Source: Marinifilum flexuosum (lineage in GTDB: Bacteria > Bacteroidota > Bacteroidia > Bacteroidales > Marinifilaceae). From it: a stretch of 64,000 nt of DNA. Of the stretch, positions 26,541 to 37,020 are shown one piece after another (the stretch's first letter is position 1; every line of letters starts with the position of its first letter). Under the pieces are notes generated by a model. That model made no database searches. It saw only the letters and a list, made by a program, of their open reading frames with translations, and was not told where the DNA came from. The position numbers and the translations under genes are program-made. The stretch covers positions 426,490-490,489 of the forward strand of contig NZ_RAPQ01000008.1 in NCBI RefSeq assembly GCF_003610555.1. Direction: 5' to 3'.

Positions 26541-27404
26541 ATGAAAAAACTATCTGTACTCTTAACTCTAATGATGATGGTGAGCATCTTATTTGCTCAG
26601 GAAAAAAAAGAAGTGGTATTGGTTGGGGATATCAAATGTAGCTTTAAAAATTCAGAGCAATATGCCAAGAATGTTCATGATGTAATTGTGCAAGCATTTG
26701 TTGAAAAAGGTTTACACGAGGTTATTGATATCAATACTTTGTCTGCTGTTGGTCAAGAAATCTATCGTCAGTCGGGTGAGGCCGCTATGAATGAAGCCAA
26801 TTGGAAACGCTTGCAGGAAGCAGGTGTAAAAGGTGCAGACTGGGTGGTAACTGGTACTTTATCGAATTATGATGCTGTTCCAGTGAAAAATGATAAAGGA
26901 CAGGTAACAGGTTATGGTGGAAAACTAAATTTTGTTTTCAAGGTGACCAACCTTAAAGATGGAACTCAAAAAGGCATGGCAGATATTGCTTGTTCAACAT
27001 TTTTATCAGAAAAAACAAAGGATGCTGCGATTATGAAGGCAGTAAAAAATGCAAAAGATAAAGTTATCAAGAAGATTAAAGGCATTTTTCCGATCACAGC
27101 AGAAATCGTTGAAATTACTGCAGAGAAAAAAGGAGCGGCAAGAACTTTAACAATTGAAGCAGGTGCTGCACTTGGAGTTCAAAAAGGCGACCAATTTAAA
27201 GTGTGTGAAGAAAAAGTTTTCAGAGGTAAAAAACGATTAATTGAAATTGGTAGAATTAAAGTATTGGAAGTTCAAGGCGATGATTTTGCAGAATGTAAAG
27301 TAGTAAAGGGTGGAGATAAAATTTTGGCAGATTTTAACGGAGAACTAAAGATTTTTGCAGAGATGATTCCAAGAACTGGACCATGGCCTCCAATTAAAAT
27401 GTAA
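26541..27404 (+). CDS. CsgG/LpoB-like periplasmic protein with FlgT_C-like tail
   Basis: A signal peptide (1-19, ending LFAQ) precedes a CsgG/LpoB-like domain (about 22-185; GLHEVIDINTLSAVGQEIYRQ, GADWVVTGTL). A C-terminal beta domain follows (about 187-285; GAALGVQKGDQFKVCEEK, IGRIKVLEVQGDDFAECKVV), resembling the tail domain of the flagellar outer-ring protein FlgT. There is no lipobox. CsgG-fold proteins often build outer-membrane rings or pores. It is the first gene of a closely spaced row, 17 bp before the next. Family assignment is by fold-level resemblance and is moderately sure. Confidence 0.65.
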   Translation: MKKLSVLLTLMMMVSILFAQEKKEVVLVGDIKCSFKNSEQYAKNVHDVIVQAFVEKGLHEVIDINTLSAVGQEIYRQSGEAAMNEANWKRLQEAGVKGADWVVTGTLSNYDAVPVKNDKGQVTGYGGKLNFVFKVTNLKDGTQKGMADIACSTFLSEKTKDAAIMKAVKNAKDKVIKKIKGIFPITAEIVEITAEKKGAARTLTIEAGAALGVQKGDQFKVCEEKVFRGKKRLIEIGRIKVLEVQGDDFAECKVVKGGDKILADFNGELKIFAEMIPRTGPWPPIKM

Positions 27405-27421
27405 AGCATTAATTCTTTAAA

Positions 27422-28342
27422 ATGAAAGTTAGAATAGTTTCAATAATCATCTTTTGTATGTTTTTGTTATCAGCCTTTGTTTCAAAGGCTGATTCCTACT
27501 CTGTAGGTGATTCTTATACAATGGAAGTTGTAGATGAAATGCAACTCCCAACCATCATGGTAATTCCTTACAAAAAGTCAGGAGAATCCTACAAGGATAT
27601 TCTTCAGAATGATTTCGATAAAAGAATTGCCGTTGCTGCTGTTCAGGAAGGCTTTAACCAAAGAGGTGTTACTACCATTGATTTTGAGGCAAAAATGAAT
27701 GCGGCCATGCGTTCGGCAAATTTCGAAATGAATGATGCCCAGACAGTAGACAAACAGCTGATTCGAAATTCAGGATCTGACATCTATGTTTCGGTTGATA
27801 TCAAAAAGGATTTTGCAGCCAATGGAAACAGAGTTTCCTTAATTCTGAAGGCCTATGAAACGGCATCAGGAAATATCATTGCTAGCAAACAAACTTGGTC
27901 GCCGCGTTTTCGAACTTCGGCTATAGATAAGCTAGCTTCTCTGTCAATTAAAATCATGTTGGATGATTTTTTGGCCCAGGTAAATACAAATTTCCAGAAG
28001 AAGGCCAGCAGTGGAAACACCATTGTGTTGAATGTCTCAATTGCTAGCGATTCCATGACAGATATGGATACTGAACTTGGAAACGATATGATTCCATTGT
28101 CAGACCTATTGCGTCTTTGGGTGAAAAAGAATGCCTTTAAAGGCAAATATCATGTTCAGGGATCGGTTGCAGAAGCGGTGATATTCGATCAGATTCAAGT
28201 TCCACCTAAAGATGAAAATGGAAATCCGTTTAGTGTGAGTGATTTTGCTTTCAATCTTTGGGATTATTTAAGAAGTGATGTGGGCATTGCCGTTAAAAAA
28301 AGAGTGGATGGCAATACGGTTTATATCACCATTCAGGAATAG
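27422..28342 (+). CDS. DUF6175-like exported protein
   Basis: A signal peptide (1-23) is followed by a 280-residue region with PTIMVIPYKKSGESYKDIL and GFNQRGVTTIDFEAKMN, the pattern of the Bacteroidota family DUF6175. It is related in style to CsgG/LpoB-type lipoproteins: a small domain assembling exported stress or envelope proteins. The function is unknown. It sits second in the cluster, 25 bp before the LPP20-LamG gene. Confidence 0.6.
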   Translation: MKVRIVSIIIFCMFLLSAFVSKADSYSVGDSYTMEVVDEMQLPTIMVIPYKKSGESYKDILQNDFDKRIAVAAVQEGFNQRGVTTIDFEAKMNAAMRSANFEMNDAQTVDKQLIRNSGSDIYVSVDIKKDFAANGNRVSLILKAYETASGNIIASKQTWSPRFRTSAIDKLASLSIKIMLDDFLAQVNTNFQKKASSGNTIVLNVSIASDSMTDMDTELGNDMIPLSDLLRLWVKKNAFKGKYHVQGSVAEAVIFDQIQVPPKDENGNPFSVSDFAFNLWDYLRSDVGIAVKKRVDGNTVYITIQE

Positions 28343-28367
28343 TTGATTTCAAACAAATAGAATAACA

Positions 28368-30485
28368 ATGAATTTTCTTGTTTTAAATAAGAAAGGTACT
28401 AGCTGGAGTTCTTTATGGACTCTGGCCCTGTGCCTTTTACTATTAATTCCAATTCAATTGATTGGACAGAATAGACCTTCGTGGGTTAGTAGTCGACCAA
28501 TTAATACCATGTATTATACAGGTATTGGATATGCAGAAAAATCGCAGGAAGACTATATGAAAATTGCCAAACGTAAAGCACTTAGCGATTTGGTTTCCGA
28601 GATAGAAGTAAAGCTTGCCAGCAAGTCTTTGCTAAATACGTTAGAAGACAATGGACAGGTATCGACTTCTTTCAAGGAAGATATCAAAGTGGAGGCTCAA
28701 CGCACCATCGAAGATTACCAATTGGTAGAAGCCTGGGAGAATGATACCGAATATTGGGTGTACTATCAGTTGAATAAATATGATTACAAAGAAAAGGAAG
28801 GTATTCGAATCGACAGAATTCAACAAAAGGCTTACGATAATTTGCAGAAAGCAAGGAGACAAAAGATTTCTGGAAACATATCAGGAGCTATTTTTAATTA
28901 CGTTGAAGGTTTAAAGCTCATTCAGAATGACCTGAATAAGAATCTGGCATACCAGGTGAATGGCGAAACCATATATCTGGGGAATGAGCTGTATCAATCT
29001 TTACTTGGTGCTTTCGATGATGTTCAGTTATCGGCAATACCGAGTTCAGTAAAAGCACAAAACTTTCAGGCAGTTAAAGAACCAATCAGTTTAATTGCAA
29101 AACAAGGTGCATATTCTATTGCAAACTTGCCTTTAAAAGCAGAGTTCACTTCTGGTTCCGGCGAGTTGAATGCGAACCTTTTAACCAATGAGCATGGTAG
29201 TGCAAAATTGCAGATTTTAAATGTGACCAGTAAGCAAAGCAGACAGGTGGTACGCATAAAACCTGATATGGAAAAACTTTGTGCTGCCAACGATAAAATG
29301 GTTCGAAACTTAATTCGCACCATCAAATCGATACCAGAGGCGCAGGTGACTATTAATCTGGAGGCACAAACGTTAAAAGCCTTTTTAAGACAAGGGCAAT
29401 ATGGCAATTCAGCATTGATCAAATCTGTAAAAAGGATTTTGAGTAACAATTACTTCAATTTTGTTCCCAATGAAGCCTCAGCAGATGTTATTGTGGATTT
29501 AAGTGAAGAGTTTCGAAAGGGAGGTACTGTTCCTGGTGAGATGTACAACATGAAGGAGTATTTCACATCGGTGAGTTTACAGATTGTGAAAAGAAATACG
29601 CAGGAAACAGTTTTTCAGTATTCGGTAAACGACCAACGATCTTTAGCTCCGGAAAGTACTTCTGAATCAACCGCACGCATGTCGGCAAGTCGCAGTGTTT
29701 TAAAGAAGATGCAGCGAAAGCTCATTCAAGAGTTGAAAAAATTGCAAATGACCATTGATCATTCTGCTGCTGCTGCTCCAACGGTTCAGCCCAGAGTTCA
29801 ACAAGAGAGAGTGCAACAAACTAGCAATACACAAACTCAGGGGTTATTGGTTCCATCGGGCTTATTGGCCTACTATACATTCGACGATGGAACAGGGAAA
29901 AACACAATCGGTTTGAGCAATTACAATGCATTGGTACAAGGAGATCATGCTCCAATGGTAATCAATAGTACTTTAAGTGGGGCGGGTAAATCGGCACAAT
30001 TTAATGGCGATTCTTATTTGGCAATTCCCCAGCATCCAATCGAAAACTGGAGTGCTTATACCATTAGTGCATGGGTAAAAACAAGTTCGGGAGGAGCCAT
30101 TCTTGGACGCAAAGCTGCAGGCTGCACCATTTTAGGAACTACGCTTCAAAATCAGTTGTTCTATCAGAAAAGATATTCCGATGGAGGATACCTAACATTT
30201 GATTTTGATGCCAACCGATTGTTGCTGGACAATCAGTGGCACATGATCACCTTAACCGTTGAGGTTTTGGAATATGAATCACGTTCAAAATTGTTTGTAG
30301 ATGGCCAAATGGTTTTGGTTGAGAATACTAGGATGCGTGGCAAAATTAAGAGTGGCGAAGGTGGTTTTATTGGCTACGATCCAGGCGCAAAAAGGTATTT
30401 CACAGGCGAGATTGACAACCTGAGAATTTACAATCGACAGTTGCGTGAGAATGAAATTCGACAACTCTATTTCAAACATCAATAA
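28368..30485 (+). CDS. LPP20-domain protein with LamG-type C-terminus
   Basis: After a signal segment (about 13-34) comes an LPP20-like domain (35-145; RPSWVSSRPINTMYYTGIGYA, AKRKALSDLVSEIEV, YWVYYQLNKYDY), as in FlgP/LPP20 lipoproteins. A helical region, then a beta-rich middle (about 230-470), a Gln/Thr-rich linker and a concanavalin-like LamG domain (about 490-705; LLAYYTFDDG, SAYTISAWVKT, GEIDNLRIYNRQL) follow. LamG domains bind carbohydrate or protein ligands. The N-terminal two-thirds is paralogous to the lipoprotein at 59237-60646, which lacks LamG. Confidence 0.7.
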   Translation: MNFLVLNKKGTSWSSLWTLALCLLLLIPIQLIGQNRPSWVSSRPINTMYYTGIGYAEKSQEDYMKIAKRKALSDLVSEIEVKLASKSLLNTLEDNGQVSTSFKEDIKVEAQRTIEDYQLVEAWENDTEYWVYYQLNKYDYKEKEGIRIDRIQQKAYDNLQKARRQKISGNISGAIFNYVEGLKLIQNDLNKNLAYQVNGETIYLGNELYQSLLGAFDDVQLSAIPSSVKAQNFQAVKEPISLIAKQGAYSIANLPLKAEFTSGSGELNANLLTNEHGSAKLQILNVTSKQSRQVVRIKPDMEKLCAANDKMVRNLIRTIKSIPEAQVTINLEAQTLKAFLRQGQYGNSALIKSVKRILSNNYFNFVPNEASADVIVDLSEEFRKGGTVPGEMYNMKEYFTSVSLQIVKRNTQETVFQYSVNDQRSLAPESTSESTARMSASRSVLKKMQRKLIQELKKLQMTIDHSAAAAPTVQPRVQQERVQQTSNTQTQGLLVPSGLLAYYTFDDGTGKNTIGLSNYNALVQGDHAPMVINSTLSGAGKSAQFNGDSYLAIPQHPIENWSAYTISAWVKTSSGGAILGRKAAGCTILGTTLQNQLFYQKRYSDGGYLTFDFDANRLLLDNQWHMITLTVEVLEYESRSKLFVDGQMVLVENTRMRGKIKSGEGGFIGYDPGAKRYFTGEIDNLRIYNRQLRENEIRQLYFKHQ

Positions 30486-30531
30486 GAATAGAAATTACAC
30501 AATACAATAAAAATTTAAAAATTAACAAGAA

Positions 30532-31101
30532 ATGAAAACACGTTTAGGAAAATTATTTGCAGTAGCAATGATGGGTGCAATGTTCGCATGTTCGGCACCA
30601 CAACAGGTAGCACAGGTTCAACAACCAGATGAAGTAGATTTTGATGTTCCTTGTTCAGGACCAGAATACTTTACCAATGGAGAATATTTTAGAGCGTCAG
30701 CTGATGGTTTAAGTCCAAATATGAGTATCGCTAAGAAAATAGCATATGCTGATGCCCGTGCCGGTTTGGCTTCAGAAATTCAAGCTAAAGTAAATGTTGT
30801 GACAGACAACTATTCTTCACAGCACGATTTTAATGGAAATCAAGAAGCAAAACAGCGTTTTCAGGACCTTTCAAGAAGTATTGTAAGTCAAACGCTTAAT
30901 GGTACACGTGTGATTTGCGAAAAAATGAAGAAAACCAAAGATGGTAAATTTCATTGTTATGTTGCAATGGAACTTGCAGGAGAGGAAATCATTAAGAATA
31001 TGGCAGATAGAATTAGCAGCGATGACAAGCTGAAAATCGATTTTGAATACGAAAAATTCAAGAAAGATTTTAAAGAGGAAATGGCTAAAATAGGATCTTA
31101 A
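30532..31101 (+). CDS. LPP20-like lipoprotein
   Basis: The signal peptide ends in a lipobox (AMMGAMFAC), so the mature protein is lipid-anchored at Cys20. The 170-residue mature part contains CSGPEYFTNGEYFRASADG, AYADARAGLASEIQA and ENMKK-type charged helices, ending DDKLKIDFEYEKFKKDFKEEM. The protein at 58577-59173 is a clear paralog over the whole length (VYCTGPDYQSDKNHFRASA and DDKLKVDYDYEKFKKTFEEEM). In both places the gene lies beside an LPP20-domain partner, suggesting that the two work as a pair. Confidence 0.75.
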   Translation: MKTRLGKLFAVAMMGAMFACSAPQQVAQVQQPDEVDFDVPCSGPEYFTNGEYFRASADGLSPNMSIAKKIAYADARAGLASEIQAKVNVVTDNYSSQHDFNGNQEAKQRFQDLSRSIVSQTLNGTRVICEKMKKTKDGKFHCYVAMELAGEEIIKNMADRISSDDKLKIDFEYEKFKKDFKEEMAKIGS

Positions 31102-31115
31102 TCAATCGTTTTTTC

Positions 31116-32090
31116 ATGACAATGAATATCAAATCACTTTTGATATTATTAGTAGTTTTCTTAGGTAATCTACAACTAAAAGGGCAGGTTCGGGATTCCT
31201 GTTCTTTGGTTGTGGATTCTCTGCAAACTCAATTTCCACAAAATTCGGAAGATGGCAAATTTCCAGACTGGATTCAGCTGGCAACCTCCGATGAGTTTTG
31301 TATTGGAGTTTCCGATCCTTACATGGATTCGGATATGGCATTGGAACAGGCCAAATTGAGAGCGGTTGCCATTGCTTGTTTAAAAAAGAATCTTGCCTAC
31401 CGATCGATTGTAGACAATTATACCTCCGATAAAAAGGAAAGGTACGCCAGCTCAAAATTTGTGAGCTTAACCAATGTTTTGTCGGCTGCTCAAGTCGATT
31501 TAAAATCTTTGCCAATAGAAAAAAGTTTCACTTCAAGTTTCGATGAGGTATTTGTTTTGGTGAATTCGGCAAATATCAGGCAAATATCAAATGAATGCGA
31601 CAGTACAAATACCATTCGAATTTCGGCAGATTTACTGCAAAGTGAAATCAAAGGCTCCAGAGAGGAGAGCTATAGTTTTATCAAGCTTTACATCAATACA
31701 CCCAAGCAATATCCCATTAAGGAGTTGAAATACTACTCCTACAATACCCAATCGGGAAAGGATATTGTTTCAAAAATTAACCAGTTCGAAATCAAATTTC
31801 CTTCCGGGATATTTCGGTATCAGCCATTTCAAAAGTCTGATACAACAGCTTACCAAAATGGAATGATAGATGCATCGCTGCACTATTCGTTTTGGAATGC
31901 CTACCTCGATGTGATTCTGAATAACCTGCTTTTAATGACCAAGAATGGAGGAAAAGTAAAGTCGGTGGGCGATCAGTACAATACCATGTTTAAGAATTTA
32001 TTTCGGGTTGTCGATTATCAGAAAATGAAGTTTAGCATTACGGATATAAATGTGGAAGGCAACCGATTATATATGAAAACTAAATTATAA
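31116..32090 (+). CDS. Exported protein with LPP20-like domain
   Basis: A signal peptide (about 1-24) is followed by FPDWIQLATSDEFCIGVSD and EQAKLRAVAIACLKKN (about 50-95), the hallmark opening of LPP20-like domains. The remaining 200 residues are not recognised. The start may be at 31116 or at the second Met (31122). It follows the lipoprotein gene by 14 bp and is part of the same transcript. It is the third LPP20-like protein of this row. Confidence 0.6.
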   Translation: MTMNIKSLLILLVVFLGNLQLKGQVRDSCSLVVDSLQTQFPQNSEDGKFPDWIQLATSDEFCIGVSDPYMDSDMALEQAKLRAVAIACLKKNLAYRSIVDNYTSDKKERYASSKFVSLTNVLSAAQVDLKSLPIEKSFTSSFDEVFVLVNSANIRQISNECDSTNTIRISADLLQSEIKGSREESYSFIKLYINTPKQYPIKELKYYSYNTQSGKDIVSKINQFEIKFPSGIFRYQPFQKSDTTAYQNGMIDASLHYSFWNAYLDVILNNLLLMTKNGGKVKSVGDQYNTMFKNLFRVVDYQKMKFSITDINVEGNRLYMKTKL

Positions 32091-32133
32091 GCAGATAAGA
32101 TTTGCAAAGCATAATACTACAAACAAATAACTA

Positions 32134-35100
32134 ATGAGACGAATTATTTTAACAATTATTCTAATTCAATTCCTAACCACAGGAATCTATGCACAAGCTT
32201 GGCTTGATTATTTACCTAAAAAAACAAAGTCAGAAGAAGCAGTTGGAGCCAATACTTCGACAAAAGCATCTTCAACAACAGATGTTGAATATACTTTAAA
32301 AGATTATCAAGAAGCTTTTAATACTTACTGGAAACCATATAATGTTAATGGCAAAGGTTATTATTATGAAAATGGCGTAAAGAAAAAAGCTTACGGATGG
32401 AAACAATTTAAGCGTTGGGAGTGGAATATGCGTGGCCAGGTAGATGCCAAAACTGGAAAATTCCCCGAAAAATCGGCTCAGGAAGTTTTTAATGAATATT
32501 TTAAAACGAACAAGCGTACAAAATCTGCCACTATTGATGCCTCCAATTGGACAGTAATGGGACCAAACAATTCGTTGGGAGGCTATGCCGGTATCGGTCG
32601 TATCAACTGTATTGCGTTTCACCCTACCGATAACAATACTTACTGGGTTGGAGCACCTTCTGGCGGATTGTGGGTTACTCACGATAATGGTAACACCTGG
32701 ACTTGCCTTACAGATAATAACAATGTAATGGGAGTTTCTGATATTGTAATCCCTTCTGATTATGAAACTTCTAAAACAATATATATTGCAACCGGTGATA
32801 GAGATGGCTGGGATAATCGTAGTGTTGGAATATTAAAATCGATTGATGGGGGCCTAAGTTGGAAAAAAACAGGATTGTCAGCTAATTTAAATGATGGCCT
32901 AATGGTCAATCGTTTATTACTTGATCCAAATGATGATAATATCATTATTGCTGCTACTAATAATGGTGTTTTCAAAACAATTGATGCTGGAGAAAGCTGG
33001 AATACAAAGTTATCGGATTTGGAATTTAAAGATATGGAATCTAAACCAGGTGATTTCAATACATTATATGGTTCTACAACTTACGGATCAGAGGAAGGAG
33101 AGATTTATGTTTCAGAAAATGGAGGTTCTAGTTGGGATCAATCAATTAAAGTGACTGATGGTCGAAGAGTGGAACTAGCTGTTACAAAGGCTAACCCATC
33201 TATAGTATATGCTGTAGTGGGTAAATACGATTCAGCATTAGAAGGGGTTTATAAATCTACAGATAGTGGAAAAAGTTTTACCCAAACACTTAGTGGTGCT
33301 AAATTAAATTTATTAGGATACTATGCTGATGGCGCAGATGAAGGTGGTCAGGCTGGTTATGATTTAGCTATTGAAGCTTCTCCAAACGATGAAAATATTC
33401 TATTGGTTGGAGGTATCAATACCTGGCATTCGATAGATGGTGGAAGTAACTGGACTCTTACGAATCATTGGGTTGGAGATGGAGGCGTAGCTGAAGTACA
33501 CGCTGATAAACATATGTTAAAATACAGAGAAAATGGTGATTTATTTGAGTGTAACGATGGTGGAATTTATATTTCAACTAATAATGGTAAAGAATGGATT
33601 GATAAAACCAATGGGATTGTTATAAGTCAAATGTATAAACTGGGGATTTCTCAAACGGTAAAGGATGAAGCCATAACCGGACTCCAGGATAATGGTACTA
33701 AACTAGTAAGTGAAGGTAGTTGGAAAGATGTTATTGGTGGCGATGGTATGGAAGGTATTATTGATTTTACTAACAAAAATATTCAATACGGAGCATATCA
33801 GAATGGAAACATACAAAGAACCAAGGATTACTGGAACACTAGTGTAGATATAACTCCTCCTGAAGCTGGACCTGGAGCTTGGGTTACTCCATATATAATC
33901 GACCCAAACGATCACAATATACTCTATGCCGGGTATAATGAAGTATGGAAAACTACCGACCAGGGAGATAATTGGAGTCTTATTTCAGATTTAAAAGGTA
34001 GGAAAATATCAGTATTAGCAATTGCACCATCCAATAGTTTAATTTTAATCGCTGTAGAGAATAATAATATTTGGAGAACAGACAATGGAGGAAAAAATTG
34101 GAAAGAAATTACAAATAATCTTCCCGTTGATCAGTCTTTAATACAGAGTGTAATCATTAATCATTTCAATGATAAAGTAATTTGGGTTTCTCTTAGTGGT
34201 TATAATTCTGATAATGTGTATGAATCAAAGGATGGTGGAGAAACATGGACAAATATCTCCAATGGTTTACCTCAATTGCCTTCCTATTCACTTGTGCAGA
34301 ACATACAGTCAACAGATGAAAATCATTTATATCTGGGTACAGAGTTAGGGGTTTACTTCAAAAAAGGAGACAATGATTGGGAGTTATACAGTGCAGGTCT
34401 ACCTAATGTTAAAATTGGGGAATTAGAAATCTATTATGACAATGATGATGTAAACAATTCAAGACTTCATGCAGCAAGTTATGGTAGGGGATTATGGCAA
34501 TCACCTTTAGTTTCTCCAATTGCAAATTCACCTGTTGTTAAAACAAGAGAGGTAGCATTATTGTCTTACACATCAGCTCAAGTTTCAGGAGAGATTGTTA
34601 GTGAAGGATCTTCAACGGTAACAGAAAGAGGCTTTGTTTGGAGTACCCAATCTAATCCTACTATTGATGATGATAAAATTATTGTAGGTGAAGGTGTTGG
34701 GATTTTTAATGCCGAATTAGACAATCTAAGTTCGGCAAGCACTTATCTTGTAAGGGCTTATGCTACCAATTCAACAGGTACATCTTATGGAACAAATATA
34801 GAATGTAAAACAGGATGTAATCTTCCGGAGACTCAGGCTGCCAATTTGATTGTTGATCAGGTTAATGACAATAGTATTACCATCAATTGGATAAATAATG
34901 GAGATCCGGTTCTTGTTTTGGCAAAGAAAAATACAGCAGTCGATTGGGAGCCTGAGAATGGAGTAATATACGAAGCAAACTTAAATATAAAAGAGGGCGA
35001 AGATATTGGAGGAAATAATATTGCCATTTATTCTGGAACAGAAAGTACGTGTACTGTTTCCAATCTGGATGATAGTTACACTTACCATTTTGCGGTGTTT

Positions 35101-37008
35101 AAATACAATTCAGATGAAATGTGTTACAATAACGTTGATCCGGCAATAAGCAATGCAACAACAGCTGGATATTGTGCTGCAAGTGGAGGAGGAAATTTAT
35201 ATTTGGAAACGGTTAAACTGGCTTCAATAGTTAATCAAAATAATGGCTATCAGGGATACGGTAACTTTTTGCATTTATCTACGAAATTACAAGTTGGAAA
35301 CACACACATCTTAACAGTCGAAAATGGGTTGTCAAATTCAGGTAATGACTTAGGTGTATGGATTGATTTTAATGATAATAAAAGTTTTGAAGATGAAGGA
35401 GAAAATGTGATTTGTGCTCCAGGTAGTTGGGGAGCTGGAGATTTTAATCTTGTTATTCCTGCTGATGCAAATTTAGGTGAACATAGAATGCGCATTAGAA
35501 CCAAATATGAAGAAGATGACTGTGGATCGAGTTGTGGAGAAACAGGTTATGGAGAAGTTGAAGATTATACCGTAAATATAGTGGATGAAGAGTTGTATTC
35601 TTTTACAATTTATGTAGATGATGAATTGGGATATTCGGTAAATGAAGCTGTTGTCAGCCTTAATGGATATGATTCTCGTGTAACAGATCAATCTGGAAAA
35701 GTGGTATTTTATAATATTTCTCCGGCAAATAATATTGAATACACAATTAGCAAGGAAGGTTACAGGAAATATACTGGGAATGTTTCAGTATTAGATCAGG
35801 ATGTTAATGAGTATGTTCGCTTGAAAGTAGCGGAATATCAGGTGAAATTCGTGATATCTGATGCTAAAGGAATTGTGCAAGATGCCGATGTGAACCTTCA
35901 AAATTACGGAACTGTAAAAAGTAACAATTATGGAGAAGTTATTTTTAATAGTGTTACTCCTGCCAATAATTTAACTTATCAGGTTTCAAAAGACGAATAC
36001 GATAAGTATTCCGGAAGTATTAATGTTGTTGATGAGGATGTTGTTGAAAATGTTACTCTAGTTAGAAATGTGTTCAATGTTGACTTTACTATTGTAGATC
36101 AAAATGGAAGTATTGCAGGAGCCGAAGTAATTTTGGATAATGAGGCAAAAACTACTGATGCATCAGGAAATGTAAGCTATACCAAAAAGGTCGGAGACTA
36201 TGACTATATAGTATCAGCCGCTGGTCACGATTCTGAATCAGGCTCAGTAAGCATTGCCAATGCAGATGTTAATAAAGAGGTTGTTCTAACCAAAAACGAG
36301 TTCAATATTACTTTTACAATTGTTGATAATAATGGAAGTATTGCAGGAGCCGAAGTAATTCTGGATAATGAAGCAAAAATTACCGATGCATCAGGAAATG
36401 TAAGCTATACCAAAAAGGTCGGAGATTATGACTATATAGTAGCAGCCGCTGGTCACGATTCTGAATCAGGCTCAGTAAGCATTGCCAATGCAGATGTTAA
36501 TAAAGAGGTTGTTCTAACCAAAAACGAATTCAATATTACTTTCACAATTCTTGATAGAAGTGGAAGTATTGAAGGAGCAGAAGTAAATCTTGATAACGAG
36601 CTAAAAACTACCGATAAATCAGGCTCTGTAAGCTACATCAAAAAGCTTGGAGATTATGACTATACAGTATCTGCAAATGGTCATGATTCTGAATCAGGCT
36701 CTGTAAGCATTACCACTGATGATGTAAGTAAGGAAATAGTTTTAAGTATAGTTACATCAATATCTGAGATTGAAGATAATTTATTTAAAGTGTATCCTAA
36801 TCCTACAAATGGATTGGTTAAGATTGAAGGTAAACTATTGAATAAAGCTCGTATTACTTTGATTGATATTAATGGTAAAGTTTGGAAGGTTAAAACCTCA
36901 GATAATATTTCTTGTGAACTAGATTTATCATCATATCCAAGTGGTATGTATATTCTAAGAATAGAGAAGGAGAATGAAGTTTATAAAAAGCGTCTAATTA
37001 AGCAGTAA
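32134..37008 (+). CDS. Very large type IX-secreted beta-propeller protein
   Basis: The 1624-residue protein has a signal peptide (1-20), a sortilin/BNR-type propeller (about 135-800; repeated DGGxSW and DxGxSW motifs), a fibronectin-like segment (about 805-900), a GEVED domain (about 1015-1150; GVWIDFNDNKSFEDEGE, GEVEDYTV), five PEGA/carboxypeptidase-regulatory-like repeats (about 1155-1540) and a type A type IX sorting domain (last 80 residues; VYPNPTNGLVKIEG, YPSGMYILRIE). It should be exported and held at the surface. The last three repeats are a 228-bp tandem at DNA level. Adhesion is likely; an enzymatic role for the propeller is not excluded. Confidence 0.85.
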   Translation: MRRIILTIILIQFLTTGIYAQAWLDYLPKKTKSEEAVGANTSTKASSTTDVEYTLKDYQEAFNTYWKPYNVNGKGYYYENGVKKKAYGWKQFKRWEWNMRGQVDAKTGKFPEKSAQEVFNEYFKTNKRTKSATIDASNWTVMGPNNSLGGYAGIGRINCIAFHPTDNNTYWVGAPSGGLWVTHDNGNTWTCLTDNNNVMGVSDIVIPSDYETSKTIYIATGDRDGWDNRSVGILKSIDGGLSWKKTGLSANLNDGLMVNRLLLDPNDDNIIIAATNNGVFKTIDAGESWNTKLSDLEFKDMESKPGDFNTLYGSTTYGSEEGEIYVSENGGSSWDQSIKVTDGRRVELAVTKANPSIVYAVVGKYDSALEGVYKSTDSGKSFTQTLSGAKLNLLGYYADGADEGGQAGYDLAIEASPNDENILLVGGINTWHSIDGGSNWTLTNHWVGDGGVAEVHADKHMLKYRENGDLFECNDGGIYISTNNGKEWIDKTNGIVISQMYKLGISQTVKDEAITGLQDNGTKLVSEGSWKDVIGGDGMEGIIDFTNKNIQYGAYQNGNIQRTKDYWNTSVDITPPEAGPGAWVTPYIIDPNDHNILYAGYNEVWKTTDQGDNWSLISDLKGRKISVLAIAPSNSLILIAVENNNIWRTDNGGKNWKEITNNLPVDQSLIQSVIINHFNDKVIWVSLSGYNSDNVYESKDGGETWTNISNGLPQLPSYSLVQNIQSTDENHLYLGTELGVYFKKGDNDWELYSAGLPNVKIGELEIYYDNDDVNNSRLHAASYGRGLWQSPLVSPIANSPVVKTREVALLSYTSAQVSGEIVSEGSSTVTERGFVWSTQSNPTIDDDKIIVGEGVGIFNAELDNLSSASTYLVRAYATNSTGTSYGTNIECKTGCNLPETQAANLIVDQVNDNSITINWINNGDPVLVLAKKNTAVDWEPENGVIYEANLNIKEGEDIGGNNIAIYSGTESTCTVSNLDDSYTYHFAVFKYNSDEMCYNNVDPAISNATTAGYCAASGGGNLYLETVKLASIVNQNNGYQGYGNFLHLSTKLQVGNTHILTVENGLSNSGNDLGVWIDFNDNKSFEDEGENVICAPGSWGAGDFNLVIPADANLGEHRMRIRTKYEEDDCGSSCGETGYGEVEDYTVNIVDEELYSFTIYVDDELGYSVNEAVVSLNGYDSRVTDQSGKVVFYNISPANNIEYTISKEGYRKYTGNVSVLDQDVNEYVRLKVAEYQVKFVISDAKGIVQDADVNLQNYGTVKSNNYGEVIFNSVTPANNLTYQVSKDEYDKYSGSINVVDEDVVENVTLVRNVFNVDFTIVDQNGSIAGAEVILDNEAKTTDASGNVSYTKKVGDYDYIVSAAGHDSESGSVSIANADVNKEVVLTKNEFNITFTIVDNNGSIAGAEVILDNEAKITDASGNVSYTKKVGDYDYIVAAAGHDSESGSVSIANADVNKEVVLTKNEFNITFTILDRSGSIEGAEVNLDNELKTTDKSGSVSYIKKLGDYDYTVSANGHDSESGSVSITTDDVSKEIVLSIVTSISEIEDNLFKVYPNPTNGLVKIEGKLLNKARITLIDINGKVWKVKTSDNISCELDLSSYPSGMYILRIEKENEVYKKRLIKQ
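36073..36756 (+). repeat. 228-bp in-frame tandem repeat (three copies)
   Basis: Copies start at 36073, 36301 and 36529, exactly 228 bp (76 codons) apart, each opening with TTCAAT. The first two are nearly identical and the third is diverged. Two older, more diverged protein-level copies precede them (about 35605-36072). Confidence 0.9.
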
Positions 37009-37020
37009 ATTTTTAATACA

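Noticed and set aside
26541-32090. Flagellar H/T-ring operon (FlgO, FlgP, FlgT)
   Set aside because: The domains resemble these proteins, but no other flagellar gene is present, and this phylum generally lacks flagella.
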